Shown piece after piece: positions 26,401 to 52,052 of a DNA stretch of 64,000 nucleotides (positions within the stretch are counted from its first letter, which is position 1; every line of letters begins with the position of its first letter). This stretch comes from Membranipora membranacea. Taxonomy: Eukaryota > Bryozoa > Gymnolaemata > Cheilostomatida > Membraniporidae. Below the pieces are notes generated by a model, which saw only the letters and a list, made by a program, of their open reading frames with translations, did not search any database and had not been told where the DNA came from. The stretch is from assembly GCA_914767715.1 (NCBI GenBank), contig OU612065.1:17360001-17424000 (forward strand), given 5' to 3'. Made by a program: the position numbers and the translations under genes.

Positions 26401-28488
26401 TGGATTGATTGAATAAGGCTTCAGGCTATAATGAAGATCCACATTCCTCTTGGAATTAGTGAAAGTACCACATATGAGAATAGCTCGGGTAAAAGAACAT
26501 CACTTATAGAATTATCAATAAATAAATGCACTCTCTGCTCTGTAGGGATGGGATGATATGAATTGAATTGAATACTTGAAGGTTTAGTCATATGTTATAC
26601 ATAATAGATTTATAAATACAATGGAAAACTGCCAAGAGAGGTATGTTAGAAAATCAAGTCATCTAGACGGAGATGACTGGAAAACAGTTGGTCATAGCAA
26701 AGTTACTTGTACAGAAAGGAGTTGGATTTAATTTCTTCTGTCTTATCAAAATCGTTGATCAGTTAGGACAGGGGAAATGGTCATATCTCATCTCATATCA
26801 TTACATACAACGAACTTTGGTTCAAAGATGAACGTAGTGGCCTGAGTGAGGGTTAGATTAGCACAAAGAGCATAACTCCAAAGTTTAAGACAAAAACTTA
26901 ATCAATATTAATATATTCCTCAGCCCAGCCACTACTAATATATCTGTCAGGGGAAGCTGAGTCCATGTTGACTTGGAGGAAGACTGTTTTTTTTGTGCTT
27001 CTTATGCTGAGCTGTGAGTGAAAATCCTCTGTGGTATGGACTATTATACTGATCTATACAGGGTGTTCTGTGTCAGCAACTGCAGTTCAAAGAACTCTAT
27101 GATCCGTTTTCATTTTAATGAAAGGTGGTCAAGGAAGGCAACGGCAGGTCCGTCAAGCCTGTTTGTATGGTAGATTTGACAATTTGTTTTTCACAAAAGT
27201 GACATTTCACCAGTAAAAGCTGTGAGAACCGTGAGAGGACGACATGCACCGATATAGCGCTGTCGTGTCAGAACTCAGTACAGACATTATGTGGTAATCG
27301 AATGGATATTGCAATGTTTTCAAAAGAAATAACATCCCTGGATAAACTAAAGGTTTCTGGGTGTATTGATGATTTTAACCTCCGAGGGTTTGAAATAAAT
27401 GTATAATTTTGATGAATATAAAATGCAGTTCTGTTTTAAATATAATAACAACATGAATTTAAATTATCGAGACGTCACAGTTTTAAATATAGTGACACAA
27501 AAGTCATGCAGAAAGATCAGCTTATAAAATTATTATTCCATGTTCACAGTGATTAGTCCTGACCTTTGATTTGGCAATATGTGTGGAAGTTGAAAGCCAT
27601 CCTATTGGCCATGTGTCAAGAGGATGCTGATTCAATGGTCGATCTCGTGCAAAGATTGATTTTAGTTTATTTTGATGGCACTATTACTGCTCTATGACAT
27701 AAAGCCACAGTGTTAGAATGGTGGACAGGAAATCTCAGACCTAAGGCAGTTGATGTTGTCATTGTTCAGCCCAAGTGGCTGAAATGAGTTCCCACGTTTT
27801 CTAGTTAGCAGGAAAATTATTATGATAGTATAGAAGTCAAAAAACGAGAACAGATACCTTTAACGAAGCTGAAAAAAGTCTACTATATGAACTCTGGCTG
27901 TATTATTGTCTCGTACACATGCTTAATAGCTGGTTCCCAATCCCCTCCAACAAAACATAGGTGCCTTGATAGGAATGCTCACTTCTGCTTAATAATAAGA
28001 TAGTCAGCCATAGTCATAGTCAGCCAACAAAACAACATTCATACTACTCATACTCTAAATGTCTGTTATCAATAATAACCAACAAAGATATTGCAGATTT
28101 CCATTCTTGTTGAGTTGTTTAAAAACATGTTTGGAGATAATTTACACAATAAAACGAAATCATCCTTCAACCTTTACAGTGCTATGGGAATGATTATAAG
28201 TCTTTACATCAAATTCTGTTATGAAATAAACGATTGAATCACTTAATCCACGAAAGAGCAATTGTAATAAAACTGGAGAGGGGAGGGGTGCTCAATTATA
28301 CTCTGTACTGAAATACCATATAGTTGAGTGATTAAATTGGTTGAAATTGATCACTCCTACTGGTACAACACCACTTGATGGCTATACAGAACCTGTCTAA
28401 CCTGTCTATTGTCTTTTCAAGATATAGGCTAGTACATTGCATCCCGTAACAATGGCTAAAACTTCACTTTTATCTGCTCTATCCACAT

Positions 28489-28881
28489 TTACGCAAGTAC
28501 ATATGTCACTGGGATCAGAGGTTTCAACACTCTTGAGGTTTTTCCTGGCAAAACAGGAAGAGGTGCTGGTGCAGAGTATAGAGGATATAGGATCTGGTAC
28601 TGATAAGGATATGTGAAATTACGCTTGGGCCAGTTTTTATACCACAAAGGCTTTGGAACATTGCTACCAGTTGATAACGCAACAGCAATAGACCATCTTG
28701 GCTGTTTTTTCCTGTCGCAACTCATAGTGGTGTTGACAGTATCATCATTGAGACCAATTCCACAAAATGCCTCGCCATTCATCTTTGAAGATAAGGGTCG
28801 CCCACTACGTGATGTTATGACAGCAGTTTGACTGAGCAATATCAACATGCAATGAATCTGTAAACAATTGCCAGCCAACAC
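28489..28881 (-). CDS. Uncharacterised small secreted-like protein (candidate)
   Basis: A 130-codon minus-strand frame. A good 3' splice site (TTGTTTACAG) falls inside its 5' end near 28858. If it is used, the first ATG after the junction (28850) gives a product of roughly 120 residues beginning MLILLSQTAVITS, which resembles a short signal peptide. The body has two cysteines, a basic RKK site and several aromatic residues, and is proline-rich near the C terminus. No family was recognised. A frame of this length is expected about once by chance in this window, so it is only a candidate. It lies 1.2 kb beyond the tankyrase stop, on the same strand. Confidence 0.2.
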   Translation of the reverse strand: MLAGNCLQIHCMLILLSQTAVITSRSGRPLSSKMNGEAFCGIGLNDDTVNTTMSCDRKKQPRWSIAVALSTGSNVPKPLWYKNWPKRNFTYPYQYQILYPLYSAPAPLPVLPGKTSRVLKPLIPVTYVLA

Positions 28882-29307
28882 CCAAATCTTTAAGCTTAGC
28901 AGAACTATTCAGCTCTGGATTCCTATATAATCGACTCTGATGCCCACGTAATGAGTTATGACACATACCATTTCATATTCGGTGAGTTGTTGTGATGAGC
29001 TTTTTCAGCAGGTTCTGCCAAGTTATTTTCTACCTATTCACCAAAATTAATCCATGTTGTGGTTATAACCCTAATAATGAAGATATTGTCAGCTAAATTG
29101 TCAGCTCATCAACCGCTTGTCAGTTTGTTGTTTTTTGGTTGGAATGTAGATTTTCAACATGAAAATGTGGTTGTTCTCGATCAAGTTCTGGGTCAATCTG
29201 ATGGGGTTGCTCATTCATAAAAAAACCTTCCATCTATTACTCTTTTTATCGATGGACCACAAACCCCAGTTGGGTCATTACAAAACACAGCCATTGAAAT
29301 AAAATTG

Positions 29308-29313
29308 TTTATT
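29308..29313 (-). terminator. Candidate tankyrase poly(A) signal
   Basis: TTTATT on the plus strand reads AATAAA on the minus strand, about 815 bases past the tankyrase stop codon. It is the nearest canonical hexamer seen downstream of the gene. Confidence 0.45.
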
Positions 29314-30127
29314 ATGATTCTACATAGCTTACCATGCTTTGCACAAAAAAATTCACAGATAAAAGCATCAATACCATAATACCTTTTCGTTAGCCAAAAA
29401 TATATTCAAGTCGAAAAAGAAAAACAGTACTGCAAGTTTACTGGTGATGTTATGTGAGCTAATCTGATATTTGAACAGAAATTTTTATCTCAATTTCAAA
29501 TGAAGAAGTTAATTTTATCCTTGCAGCTTGACATTCATGTATTTAGTGCTGTCTTCGACAACAGGGAGTTTTCATAAAGAAGAAAATGTAAAAGAAGAAA
29601 CGGCGGATTTTATCCACTAACAATGAGCATGACAGGAAAAAAGAAGCAATTAGCTTTCAGGTTACAATAAAAAACCCGCACACAGCACAGATAGACATTA
29701 CTATGACAAGACAATGTGATTCACTGCAACATAAACATACATGCACTGATATGATACAAACATGGATATGTGAATAATGAATATACTTAATAGTCATGGA
29801 TGCTCAAAAAGCAGCTTACATTGACACAACACTCACAATAACTAATACTCCAGTATAAAAATTCACAGGTACACACTGTATTATCATATTTTTCATGTCC
29901 CAACACTGACTTATCCTACTATAGTATACACTACAGCTTACTGGCAGGAGGCTACTAGATGAGGAGCACCACCGAGTTTTGAGTGACCAGAGCCAAGATG
30001 ACAACTACAGCTCGGAAAACAGTTAACCTTTGTAGACAAGGTAGATAATGTTACTTGCAAACCGAGATTTATAGTTGTCCATCAGTTGAGCGGCTATCTG
30101 CTATGCAATGAGCCTTGACTGGTTGGC

Positions 30128-44040
<13,913 letters not shown>

Positions 44041-44375
44041 TGTGTACTATCTGGAAACCACGCAGAGTCTCATAGGACTGCGTGACTAGTCACGTGTCTT
44101 CAATGTTATGATTACAAACTTTCTGATTGGCTTAATCCTCTGTAAAAACCATCCTGTTCAAATATAGTAAACTTGTTGATCACTTGTTAATTGATGAGAA
44201 GACTATATTGAGTCACATTGTGGCGGGAGATTCACAGATGTTGATTCTAACTTATCCAACCAAGAATTTATTCTCTCTCTGTCACCATTCACCCATTCTC
44301 CCTGCTGTCACAACAAGGAGTTAGAGAATCCTTGATCATATCACTTACTTCATAGGGTTAATTGTTATTGCTGAT
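44041..44375. promoter_or_regulatory. Divergent promoter between tankyrase and GINS4
   Basis: The start codons of tankyrase (-) and GINS4 (+) are head to head and only 335 bp apart. The gap holds a perfect palindrome CGTGACTAGTCACG (44081-44094) overlapping the E-box CACGTG (44091-44096). An inverted CCAAT box, CTGATTGG, lies at 44123-44130. GGCGGGAGA at 44222-44230 resembles an E2F site, which would suit a replication gene. No TATA box is obvious in good position. The site calls are motif matches; shared regulation is inferred. Confidence 0.65.
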
Positions 44376-46499
44376 ATGGATGTCACACTGTCAGCAATAG
44401 ATCCACATGAGATATCAAGTATTGGTGAGGAAGAAGAAGATCAGAGTTACTCTGCTGCCCAAGTTCTTGAAAAACTTGAAAGGGTGAGTTAGAATTAGTT
44501 ACTGTTAGTTTGTCTACACTTACCTCATTCCAACATAGGATGTCTTGACAAGCTTGTCAGGACAGGCTAATTGCATCACATCTCATAGTAGTCTCTATTC
44601 AAATGACATTATAAATAAGGATTAAGACACTTAGGTGGCAAAACATAATTAAATTTAAACCCACTCCTTTGATGCCAATCAAATAATTGTTTGTAAATAA
44701 ATACATACACACATCAACAACAATGATCATTTCTTAGAGAGGACCTTAGGGAGCACAATGTTTCTTGTTTAACTAAAGCTACTATTGAGCAAAGTTCTGG
44801 ATTCAATTCTACGCACAAACCACAACATTTAACTCGGCTTCAACTAACTCATAATAGGCCCAAACCAGCCACAACCTCACAAAACTCATACCAAACACAA
44901 TGAATTCCAACAACAACCGTACTATCCTACTGACATCAAGGATATGTTCTATCAGTTCTAATCAAGAGGACTTTAATTACCTGTCCGTCATGTCCTATTT
45001 ATATTTGACCAGGAAGCCGAACCAAAGGGCCTCTATACGGTAGCTTTTCCTATTTTATAATACATCTACATTGAAGGCATGGATGAATGAAAAGATGAGT
45101 CCTGAGTTACTGGAGCACCACATGGAGTTTGTGGATGTAATGTTGGAGCAGTTAAAGGAACTTGAGGTTATGATTGGCCAAGCTACTTCTAAAACAGACA
45201 TCAGAGTGGCCGCACATCTCATGGAGATGGACAGAATAAAATATGTCATATCTGATTATCTCAGATGTCGACTTAGAAAGGTAAAAAGTTTCAAGTCTTG
45301 GTTATCAAAACTTGCACACAAATGCGAACAGTTATCTTGTCAGCTAATAACATTATGTTTTTTGTTTGTTTGTTTCTCTTTTTGCATTTGAGTGAACAAA
45401 GTTAGAGGAGCTTTCTGATATGACGGACTTAGAAGCATTATTGTGAGCAATAGAGGTTCAGGACAAAGTGCGATTATGACAGGACAGATCATGAAGGAAT
45501 ATATTGCCAAATATAAATCTAGAGCTTAAATAAATTTCGTCCTGTGATATTGTTGTTTTATCAGTGACATCTCCCTTACTTAGGCACATAAGATTGGTGG
45601 AATCCAGCAAATATCCTATGAACCTTAATGTCGATCAGACTGTTTCTACGAGTAAAACAGTTAGACATATTATGTACATTTAAATACCATATCTACTCCA
45701 TGTGGTCTGATGTGTATATATTGGTAGATGTCTTTATTTTCTAGATTGAGGAGTTTGCACAGCTCTTAGCAACAGACCCGATTGAACAGACAAAATTGAC
45801 TGAACATGAACAAAGTTTTGTCAACGGGTACGTATCATCCTGTTTACTATCCTACTCCGATATATTTATCGTAGTTTTGCCAGAATTGAGATGATAACTT
45901 ATCAAAAAACTTATGTTTCCTAAAGAATATACAACGCTGTACCAGCCTTGAACAGTTGGATGTGTATGTAATACTGTTTTACTTGATCTCTACAGGTTCT
46001 GGTTGAGTATAAAATCACACTTAGATGATAGTGCTGGCAAAAATATGCCTGAGAATGTGCGGAGAGTAAATCTGGAAAAAATGAGTGAGTATTTAAACCT
46101 TATCACCAATTATGATGTTTCTTTGTCCTTGCAAAAAAACAAAAATTGCTAGTTTCATCAAAATGTAAAATTATCAACAACTAGTTTATTTTTGTTCCGA
46201 ACTTGGAGTTGCCTGATTGCTTCTGATTTATTTAAAGTTAAGGTAACTCCTTGAATTGTAATTTGCAGCAGCACTACTTTGACCACCATACAACAGAGTG
46301 TTTTTCATTTGTAGTGATAAAGCCCGAATATTACCAGTATGTATTCATGAAGTCTGAGAAGCCAATCACAGGGGTGAGTATCAGTGAACCCGGAGGGATC
46401 GAAGAGGAGATAGTAGACTTTGATACAAATGATCAACAACTCGTACCTTATAAATCCATACAGAACTTACTGGTAAATGGGGACATCCATCTTATATGA
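44376..46499 (+). CDS. GINS4: GINS complex subunit SLD5, complete
   Basis: Subunit of the GINS heterotetramer, part of the CMG helicase that opens replication forks in the nucleus. Five exons: 44376-44483, 45077-45280, 45745-45827, 45996-46084, 46315-46499. They join in frame to 222 residues; human SLD5 has 223. The conserved order is seen: AQVLEKLERAWMNEKMSPELLE in the N-terminal helical part (written here across the exon 1/2 junction), then HLMEMDRIKYVISDYLRCRLRK, then the linker EHEQSFVNGFW and the C-terminal beta domain ending QNLLVNGDIHLI. The acidic EEEED run after the start is common in this family. The gene shares its promoter region with tankyrase. A poly(A) signal lies at 46892-46897. 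Confidence 0.96.
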
Positions 46500-46891
46500 G
46501 CCAATTAACTATTATTTTGGTTGCTTGTCAAGAAAGAGCAAATCAATGATTCAGCTTTGGGCATCCTCATGGTGTGCAGAAAATCTTACTGTCCTCAAAC
46601 TGAATTTCTCGCGTGGAATGCAAGATGATCGCAAGTGATTGATGTCGGACCTCGGAATTGAAAATAGTATTGTAAATTCATCACTTGTGCTATTTTGTAT
46701 ATACATGTTTTATACTACATTTGTAATGTGATCCTACATAGTGCTAAGGAAGCTATCATTCCTGGCAACAAAGATTAGACCACCTTTTGTACAAAGATTA
46801 CATTCATAAAAACAAGTTTATATTATATTACATTATATTATATTTAAAATGCTTTGTAATGAAAGATGTCTGGAGCAAATGAAACGTTTGG

Positions 46892-46897
46892 AATAAA
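46892..46897 (+). terminator. Candidate GINS4 poly(A) signal AATAAA
   Basis: A canonical hexamer about 390 bases after the GINS4 stop codon, with T-rich sequence following. Confidence 0.5.
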
Positions 46898-48745
46898 TTT
46901 GTGGGAAAAGTTGCTATGACAATTTGAAATTTCTTTTCATCTCAAAGAACTGCTATGCAATTTGGATTCAGTAACAGAAAATATTCACCTGATGAGGAAG
47001 CAGAATTGAGATAACAAGGTCCTAAAGATGAGGAGTAAGACGATAAATATGAGATTGTATATGGCTAAATTCATTACATGGTCTGAAAGGAGAGTCTATG
47101 AATGTCAATCTAACTGTCGAATCTGCAACATCAGACTGTCAAATTGTAGTGGAACTTGTTTTTGATGTGAGAAGTTGCCGAACCTCTCAACAATAAATTT
47201 CAAAATATCCGATGAGCATATTGTTCTACGAACTGAGATGCATGTAGCGATGATGGAGTCCACATCTAGTAAAAAGACTGGTAGCTGGCAGCATCAGTAC
47301 AGTGACTTCAAGGCTTGAGTGGTATAAACCCTAGCCAATCGTGCAAACTCCTACTAGCCAAGTACAAGTATGTAAGTTATGCTGGCAATATTCACGGGAT
47401 AGACAATTTTCTGAGCTTGATTTTCAGCCTATGTTTGGAGTTGTCCTCCCTCCAGTTGGATGCTCTTTTACCCACGCAGTATAGGGAAATAGAGCTGAAC
47501 TGGGCTTATCTTGAAAACTATCATTGATCCAACGCCGGCATCATCGAAAACCCATAGGGAAATTGGTTGGGAAATGAGTTTGATAGTCGAATAGTCCTCT
47601 ATATCAACTGCTACCTGTTTTGTTGACAGATTTCCTAGAATTTTCCATGGATGCTGTCACTAAAACAGTGATTAATCAATGGTTTGAAACACTCTGTCCC
47701 ACTAAGTTTTCAATGACACTGATGCTGAATCTGAAAGAGAATATTACCTATCTTAAGCGATTTCCAAGATTCGTCCAGTTCAGCTCCTTTTTCCTATGCT
47801 CCGTGGTATAACCTTATCAGGGTCTTGTCAGTATATACCGGTAATGCGAGTTATGAGTGACAATTTGCCTTTGGAGCTGCGCACTTATTTTCAATGAAAG
47901 GATAACTCATGTATATCTTCCAGAATAATAATTGCATCCCAACTCAAAAATGTCCAGCTTGAATCTGGTCATCATTGCTAGTCGGTAAGATTATCTTGGT
48001 GATACTCTGTAGTGATAAACCATGGAAAACATCTTTTCAGCACCAGCCTATAGGTTCAATATATATCTGTCTAGCTTGAGGTTCAAAACCATTCATTTGA
48101 TGTTTGGTCAGCAGGATACAAAAAAGCATGGTGAGTGCTGCGTTCCTCCATATTATCGCTATAGTTCACATTAATTCTGTCTAAACCACACTACCAAGTT
48201 GCATACTGTTCCTTTTTCACATGTTAAAATTGTGACCGACAACATATCTATGTCAACTGTAAGTGATGGTCGACTCTTGGGGGGGGGGGAGGGGGTAGTA
48301 GTGGATAGTCTTATCTCATTGTATCAATTTTGACCCCTCCCCCATGTATGACAAAGTTTAAGAATCAGGGTTATGATTTGTCAAACTCACCAGAGTATAG
48401 CTTTATGATTGTTAATCAAATTATTAGTAAAAATTAAATCATGGTTTGGGCCAGCCAAGTTAATAGTGACAAATAGTCTGTTATTCCTGTGATTATTTTT
48501 ATTACTTCAAAAAAGCACTGAGACAATATCATTAGAATGCATTTAACATTATTTATTTCTTCATTTTTGCAATCTGTGTCATCTCCAAAGGTTATGTGTC
48601 ATATCATAATTGTTCATGCTTTGCTATTATCCTTTTGAGGGGTAACAAAAAACAATTCATGTAGCTCATCGCACCACGCTGTATTATGGTATATTATCTG
48701 TAGAACCTAGCACAATAGTTGCCTTATTGAATAAAATTCCCACGT

Positions 48746-48751
48746 TTTATT
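48746..48751 (-). terminator. Candidate FGFR1OP2 poly(A) signal
   Basis: TTTATT on the plus strand reads AATAAA on the minus strand, about 210 bases after the stop codon of the minus-strand gene. Confidence 0.55.
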
Positions 48752-48851
48752 TGAAAAAGGTAATTTTGAATGAGTATTTCACCATTATAAATGTGATGTA
48801 AAGGAATGATAACTTTTCCAAACCTAGGACTTAACACTAGTTATTTGGAAC

Positions 48852-48877
48852 CAGGGAGTTTGGTCCCAAACTCCCTG
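48852..48877. repeat. Perfect CAGGGAGTTTGG palindrome
   Basis: CAGGGAGTTTGG (48852-48863), TC, CCAAACTCCCTG (48866-48877): perfect arms with a two-base centre. It is the cleanest member of a family with copies at 34700-34733, 41742-41764 and 2183-2210, and a half-copy at 1341-1353. Confidence 0.85.
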
Positions 48878-48962
48878 TTGGAACTACTATGCACTCAGTT
48901 TTGTTGTAATGAACATAACTTAGGCTATATTATATGAGAGGGAAATACTGCTCAGGATTACA

Positions 48963-50292
48963 TCAGGACTTGTCTGGAATGTTTTCTATTACGGAGATGT
49001 CCAAATCATCAGATAAATCTCCAAAATCGCTAGACTCAGGTGTAATATCCTCATCTTCCTCCTCTGCGGTTGTAGAGGAACTTGAAGCACCTGTTATATC
49101 ATTGTCATTAGTTTGGACACCTTGAGTAAATGTGATAACATCACTGTTCAGGCTTACACCCAGCTGTCTATGTATTTTCAGCATTTCTTTGAGCCCCCGA
49201 TTCTCAGTTTCTAGCTGTGTGACTTTCTCATGTTCTTGGTCGGCTGATTCATCATCTACAGTAGCAGCCTTTCTCATCACTGATACCATCTCACATATTT
49301 TCTCCCTCATCACACCTTCTGAACACTGAAATAATACTTTAAAGTAAAGGATGGACGCATAACATATCATTTTTAAACAGACCCCATACCTAAATATACC
49401 AATTTAATTGTGAACCAAAGGTAAACTTGAAATTGGAAGCTACATAATAGAGTTCAAGCCTTTATAGCTTTGCAGCATAGGTCGAAAAGCAACAACAGAA
49501 ATTCTCTATGAACATGGAGATGAATTATCAAGTAGAAACTTGCCACATGTTATACAATAAACATAATTTATACAAATTGATTGATCATCATCTACAAGAA
49601 TGATGTCACATTAACTCACATTGTTAGCTTCCAAAACCTTGAGAATACTGTCCTCTAGCTTTTTAGTCATCATAAACTGCCGCATCTGGTCTCTGTATTT
49701 GTTCATAATCAGTTCAAGTGCTGTTTGGTGCTCATCTAAACAAGCTTTCAACTCGAGGTTCTCAGTTTTCAGGTCCCGGATTTGTTTGCTCTCTTGGGCT
49801 ATCTCCATGATCAGCTTGTATCTAGGTTTACCTTTTATGTCATTTAATTTGTTCATATCCTCCTCGTACTACAATATATATTATATATATATAATAATAT
49901 ATGATATTCTCACCACAAAAAGTATATGATATTTTCTACATTTCAATTTCCATTTTGCATTCAGTTGCTCAAGTTGTAAGATGGGAACAGCTCCATATAC
50001 AGATAGAATATATTGAAAGAGACCTCCCAATTATGAATGGTAAGCTGGGGCCCTCTAATTTGGACTCATAAGACAGATTTCATGTGGTATAGGCTGGTTT
50101 AAATAACATAGATTGTAGTAGTAAGGCCCACTGCAATACATTACGCAAGACCATTCCTACCTGTTTCATTGCAGTGAGCCTCTCTTGGATATTACTGGCT
50201 TGTCCAATCAGGGCATCGGCGAAAGCTTCATTTTCTCTGAGACGATTCCCAAGCAGTCGGGCTTCTGATATGAGATTTTCAAGTGATGACAT
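48963..50292 (-). CDS. FGFR1OP2: FGFR1OP2/SIKE family coiled-coil protein, complete
   Basis: Members of this family are coiled-coil partners in the STRIPAK phosphatase-kinase complex. Three exons in transcript order: 50161-50292, 49620-49868, 48963-49325. All junctions are phase 0 and give 247 residues; human FGFR1OP2 has about 250. The N-terminal exon ends AMKQ, as in the human protein. The middle exon carries the family signature QIRDLKTENLELK then EHQTALELIMNKYRDQM, about residues 73-102. The last exon has VMRKA and a second coiled coil (TQLETENRGLKEML), then an acidic Ser-rich tail. The frame stays open upstream of the chosen ATG, but this ATG matches the family start. FGFR1OP2 and its paralogue SIKE1 cannot be told apart for an invertebrate single gene. 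It lies tail to tail with GINS4 and head to head with axin. Confidence 0.92.
49869..49906. repeat. AT-rich low-complexity run
   Basis: Interrupted ATAT repeats in the intron just upstream of the second FGFR1OP2 exon. They leave little polypyrimidine tract before the acceptor. Confidence 0.8.
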
Positions 50293-51199
50293 TTTTTCCA
50301 AGTAACTATAAAGACAAACAGGTAACAGGTAGAGGTTAGCTTTCATAATCAATTTATCTACCAAATCAACACATATATATCATATTACCTATTCTTATAA
50401 CAACTGGACAAGGAATTGTTTGTCTGAAATAATATCACTAAATTGATATAAAATTATAAGATTGATAATGTTCACTTTCAGCCACATTGTGCAGAATGTT
50501 GATACAAGGAAGTGCCGATTCAAAATTATTGTACTACCCAGCATGGGCAACTGGGGCTTGATCGTGTGTTGCACATTGCTTCATTTCAGCATCGACCACA
50601 TTGGATTGTTGCTCTTGATCCTCACAAAGCTCATGTCCACAAAGATTTAGAAAGCAGGAAACATTATGGCTCAGAATGAAAATTTATATAGGATCCGCAT
50701 ATACTTATTTGCTTTGCTTGGAGTTTATATATAGAGTAATACAACTCATTGGACTGACCATGGGAAAGTGACCGGCTGTGGACGGCCTTGCTGTGCTGTT
50801 TCATTGGTATCAAAAGTAGAATCCTATCCTTAGTTCTGAAATCACAGGCCTTCTCCAGTCTGCACAAGACCAATGGTCAGGGCTATTGCTCCATAGGCAC
50901 CTACTGTTACAAGTGTGTTTCTTTTACCCCTGTCTATCATCATAGATAGACACGTACAAAGTAAACATGCTTGTAACTCCAGAGGTCTATGCTTTTCTCT
51001 CCAGTCAAGAGAAAAAAGGTCTACACCACTGGCTGGGGCACTCACATCATATATATAGAATATATTTCTACATTATTATGATGTGCCCCTGGTACTTTCG
51101 AGCCTGTATTATACACTTATTGTTTTGCTCTTTAAGTAATAGGGGATGATACTGGACATGGGAAAATTCAGGCTTGCAAGTCCCAGAGGCCCAAGTGCC

Positions 51200-51244
51200 T
51201 ATATATATATATATATATATAGATATATTATATATATATATATT
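51200..51244. repeat. (AT)n microsatellite block
   Basis: Two long AT dinucleotide runs separated by a short AGATATATT interruption. Confidence 0.9.
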
Positions 51245-52045
51245 GTTGACTTTGGAGAAGAATAATTGAAATTTCACAGACATAGCTGACAGCAAAAACT
51301 AAAACTCATTCTTTCAGACAATGAATCAGAGCACTCTACTGTTTTTAGTCATGCCTAAGGTAGTCTGAAATTAGCTTTGATCATTGCATACACAAATGAA
51401 CCATTTTTCCATTGCATAAACCTGTTGCTGCTTTCATAAACCTACGTTTGTGGCTGCTGATACTATTTAGCCTTTAGGTTTAACTACAGCAGTGAGTATT
51501 AATATATATGAGTTTTGTAGCCCCAAGATAATTTTAACAGGAAGTATCAGCTATATCTCACATGAAAATATATAACTGCTGTGATATAACGGGTTTTTTT
51601 CTGAATAATTTACTGCTGTGTTCTTGAAAAAATATAAATTTAATTCATTTATGCATATTTTCAATAATCAGTGTAATGTGAATTATGAATATTTTGTAGA
51701 AATAGCTGAACATAATCCGACAGCTATCAATGCACATATTGCGGGATAAACGTCATGAAATGGGTCAATTTCGGCTTTCTTTTGAAGAATGTAAGATTGA
51801 TCAAGTATCCATGTCCAACAGTCTATTTGCCTTGATTGTATGGGTTACGATTGCCTGTTGTAAAATCAGTGTTAAAAGAGGAGTAACCACTAATAGAAGA
51901 GGGCTGTACACCATCAGGTCATATATACAATAAGGGAAACATTTAGAAGCAATAATAAACATTGACTAAATTGGTGCCAGCAACTTGAGTGATAACTTTT
52001 ACTACTACAATACATACATCTACTCTCTCGTCTCTATTCACTGGA

Positions 52046-52052
52046 TATAAAG
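52046..52052 (+). promoter_or_regulatory. AXIN: TATA-like element, possible axin promoter
   Basis: TATAAAG lies about 105 bp upstream of a consensus donor (GTGAGC at 52157). The spacing would fit a short non-coding first exon of axin spliced to the acceptor at 53784. It is unproven without transcript data. Confidence 0.3.

Larger units (their letters stand above)
19527..30127. other. Long intergenic region between convergent FGFR and tankyrase genes
   Basis: About 10.6 kb after the receptor stop and after the tankyrase stop on the other strand. It holds a likely receptor poly(A) signal at 20493-20498 and a candidate tankyrase poly(A) signal at 29308-29313. One uncertain minus-strand ORF lies at 28489-28881. 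Many frames of 60-80 codons occur, but none shows a recognisable domain or a consistent splice context. No tRNA, rRNA or known microRNA was recognised by eye. Confidence 0.6.
46500..48962. other. Intergenic region between convergent GINS4 and FGFR1OP2 genes
   Basis: About 2.5 kb containing the GINS4 poly(A) signal (AATAAA, 46892-46897), a G-run near 48280-48296, the FGFR1OP2 poly(A) signal and a palindrome at 48852-48877. Short frames near 47315-47527 and 47620-47811 have no recognisable domain and may be remnants of an old mobile element. No gene is supported. Confidence 0.6.

Noticed and set aside
28613-28831. Plus-strand ORF of 72 codons
   Set aside because: It overlaps the longer minus-strand frame at 28489-28881 and has no independent support.
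47315-47811. Two short frames after GINS4 as a possible gene
   Set aside because: No domain, no compatible splice sites between them and no codon-level pattern; they are more likely chance or an old repeat.
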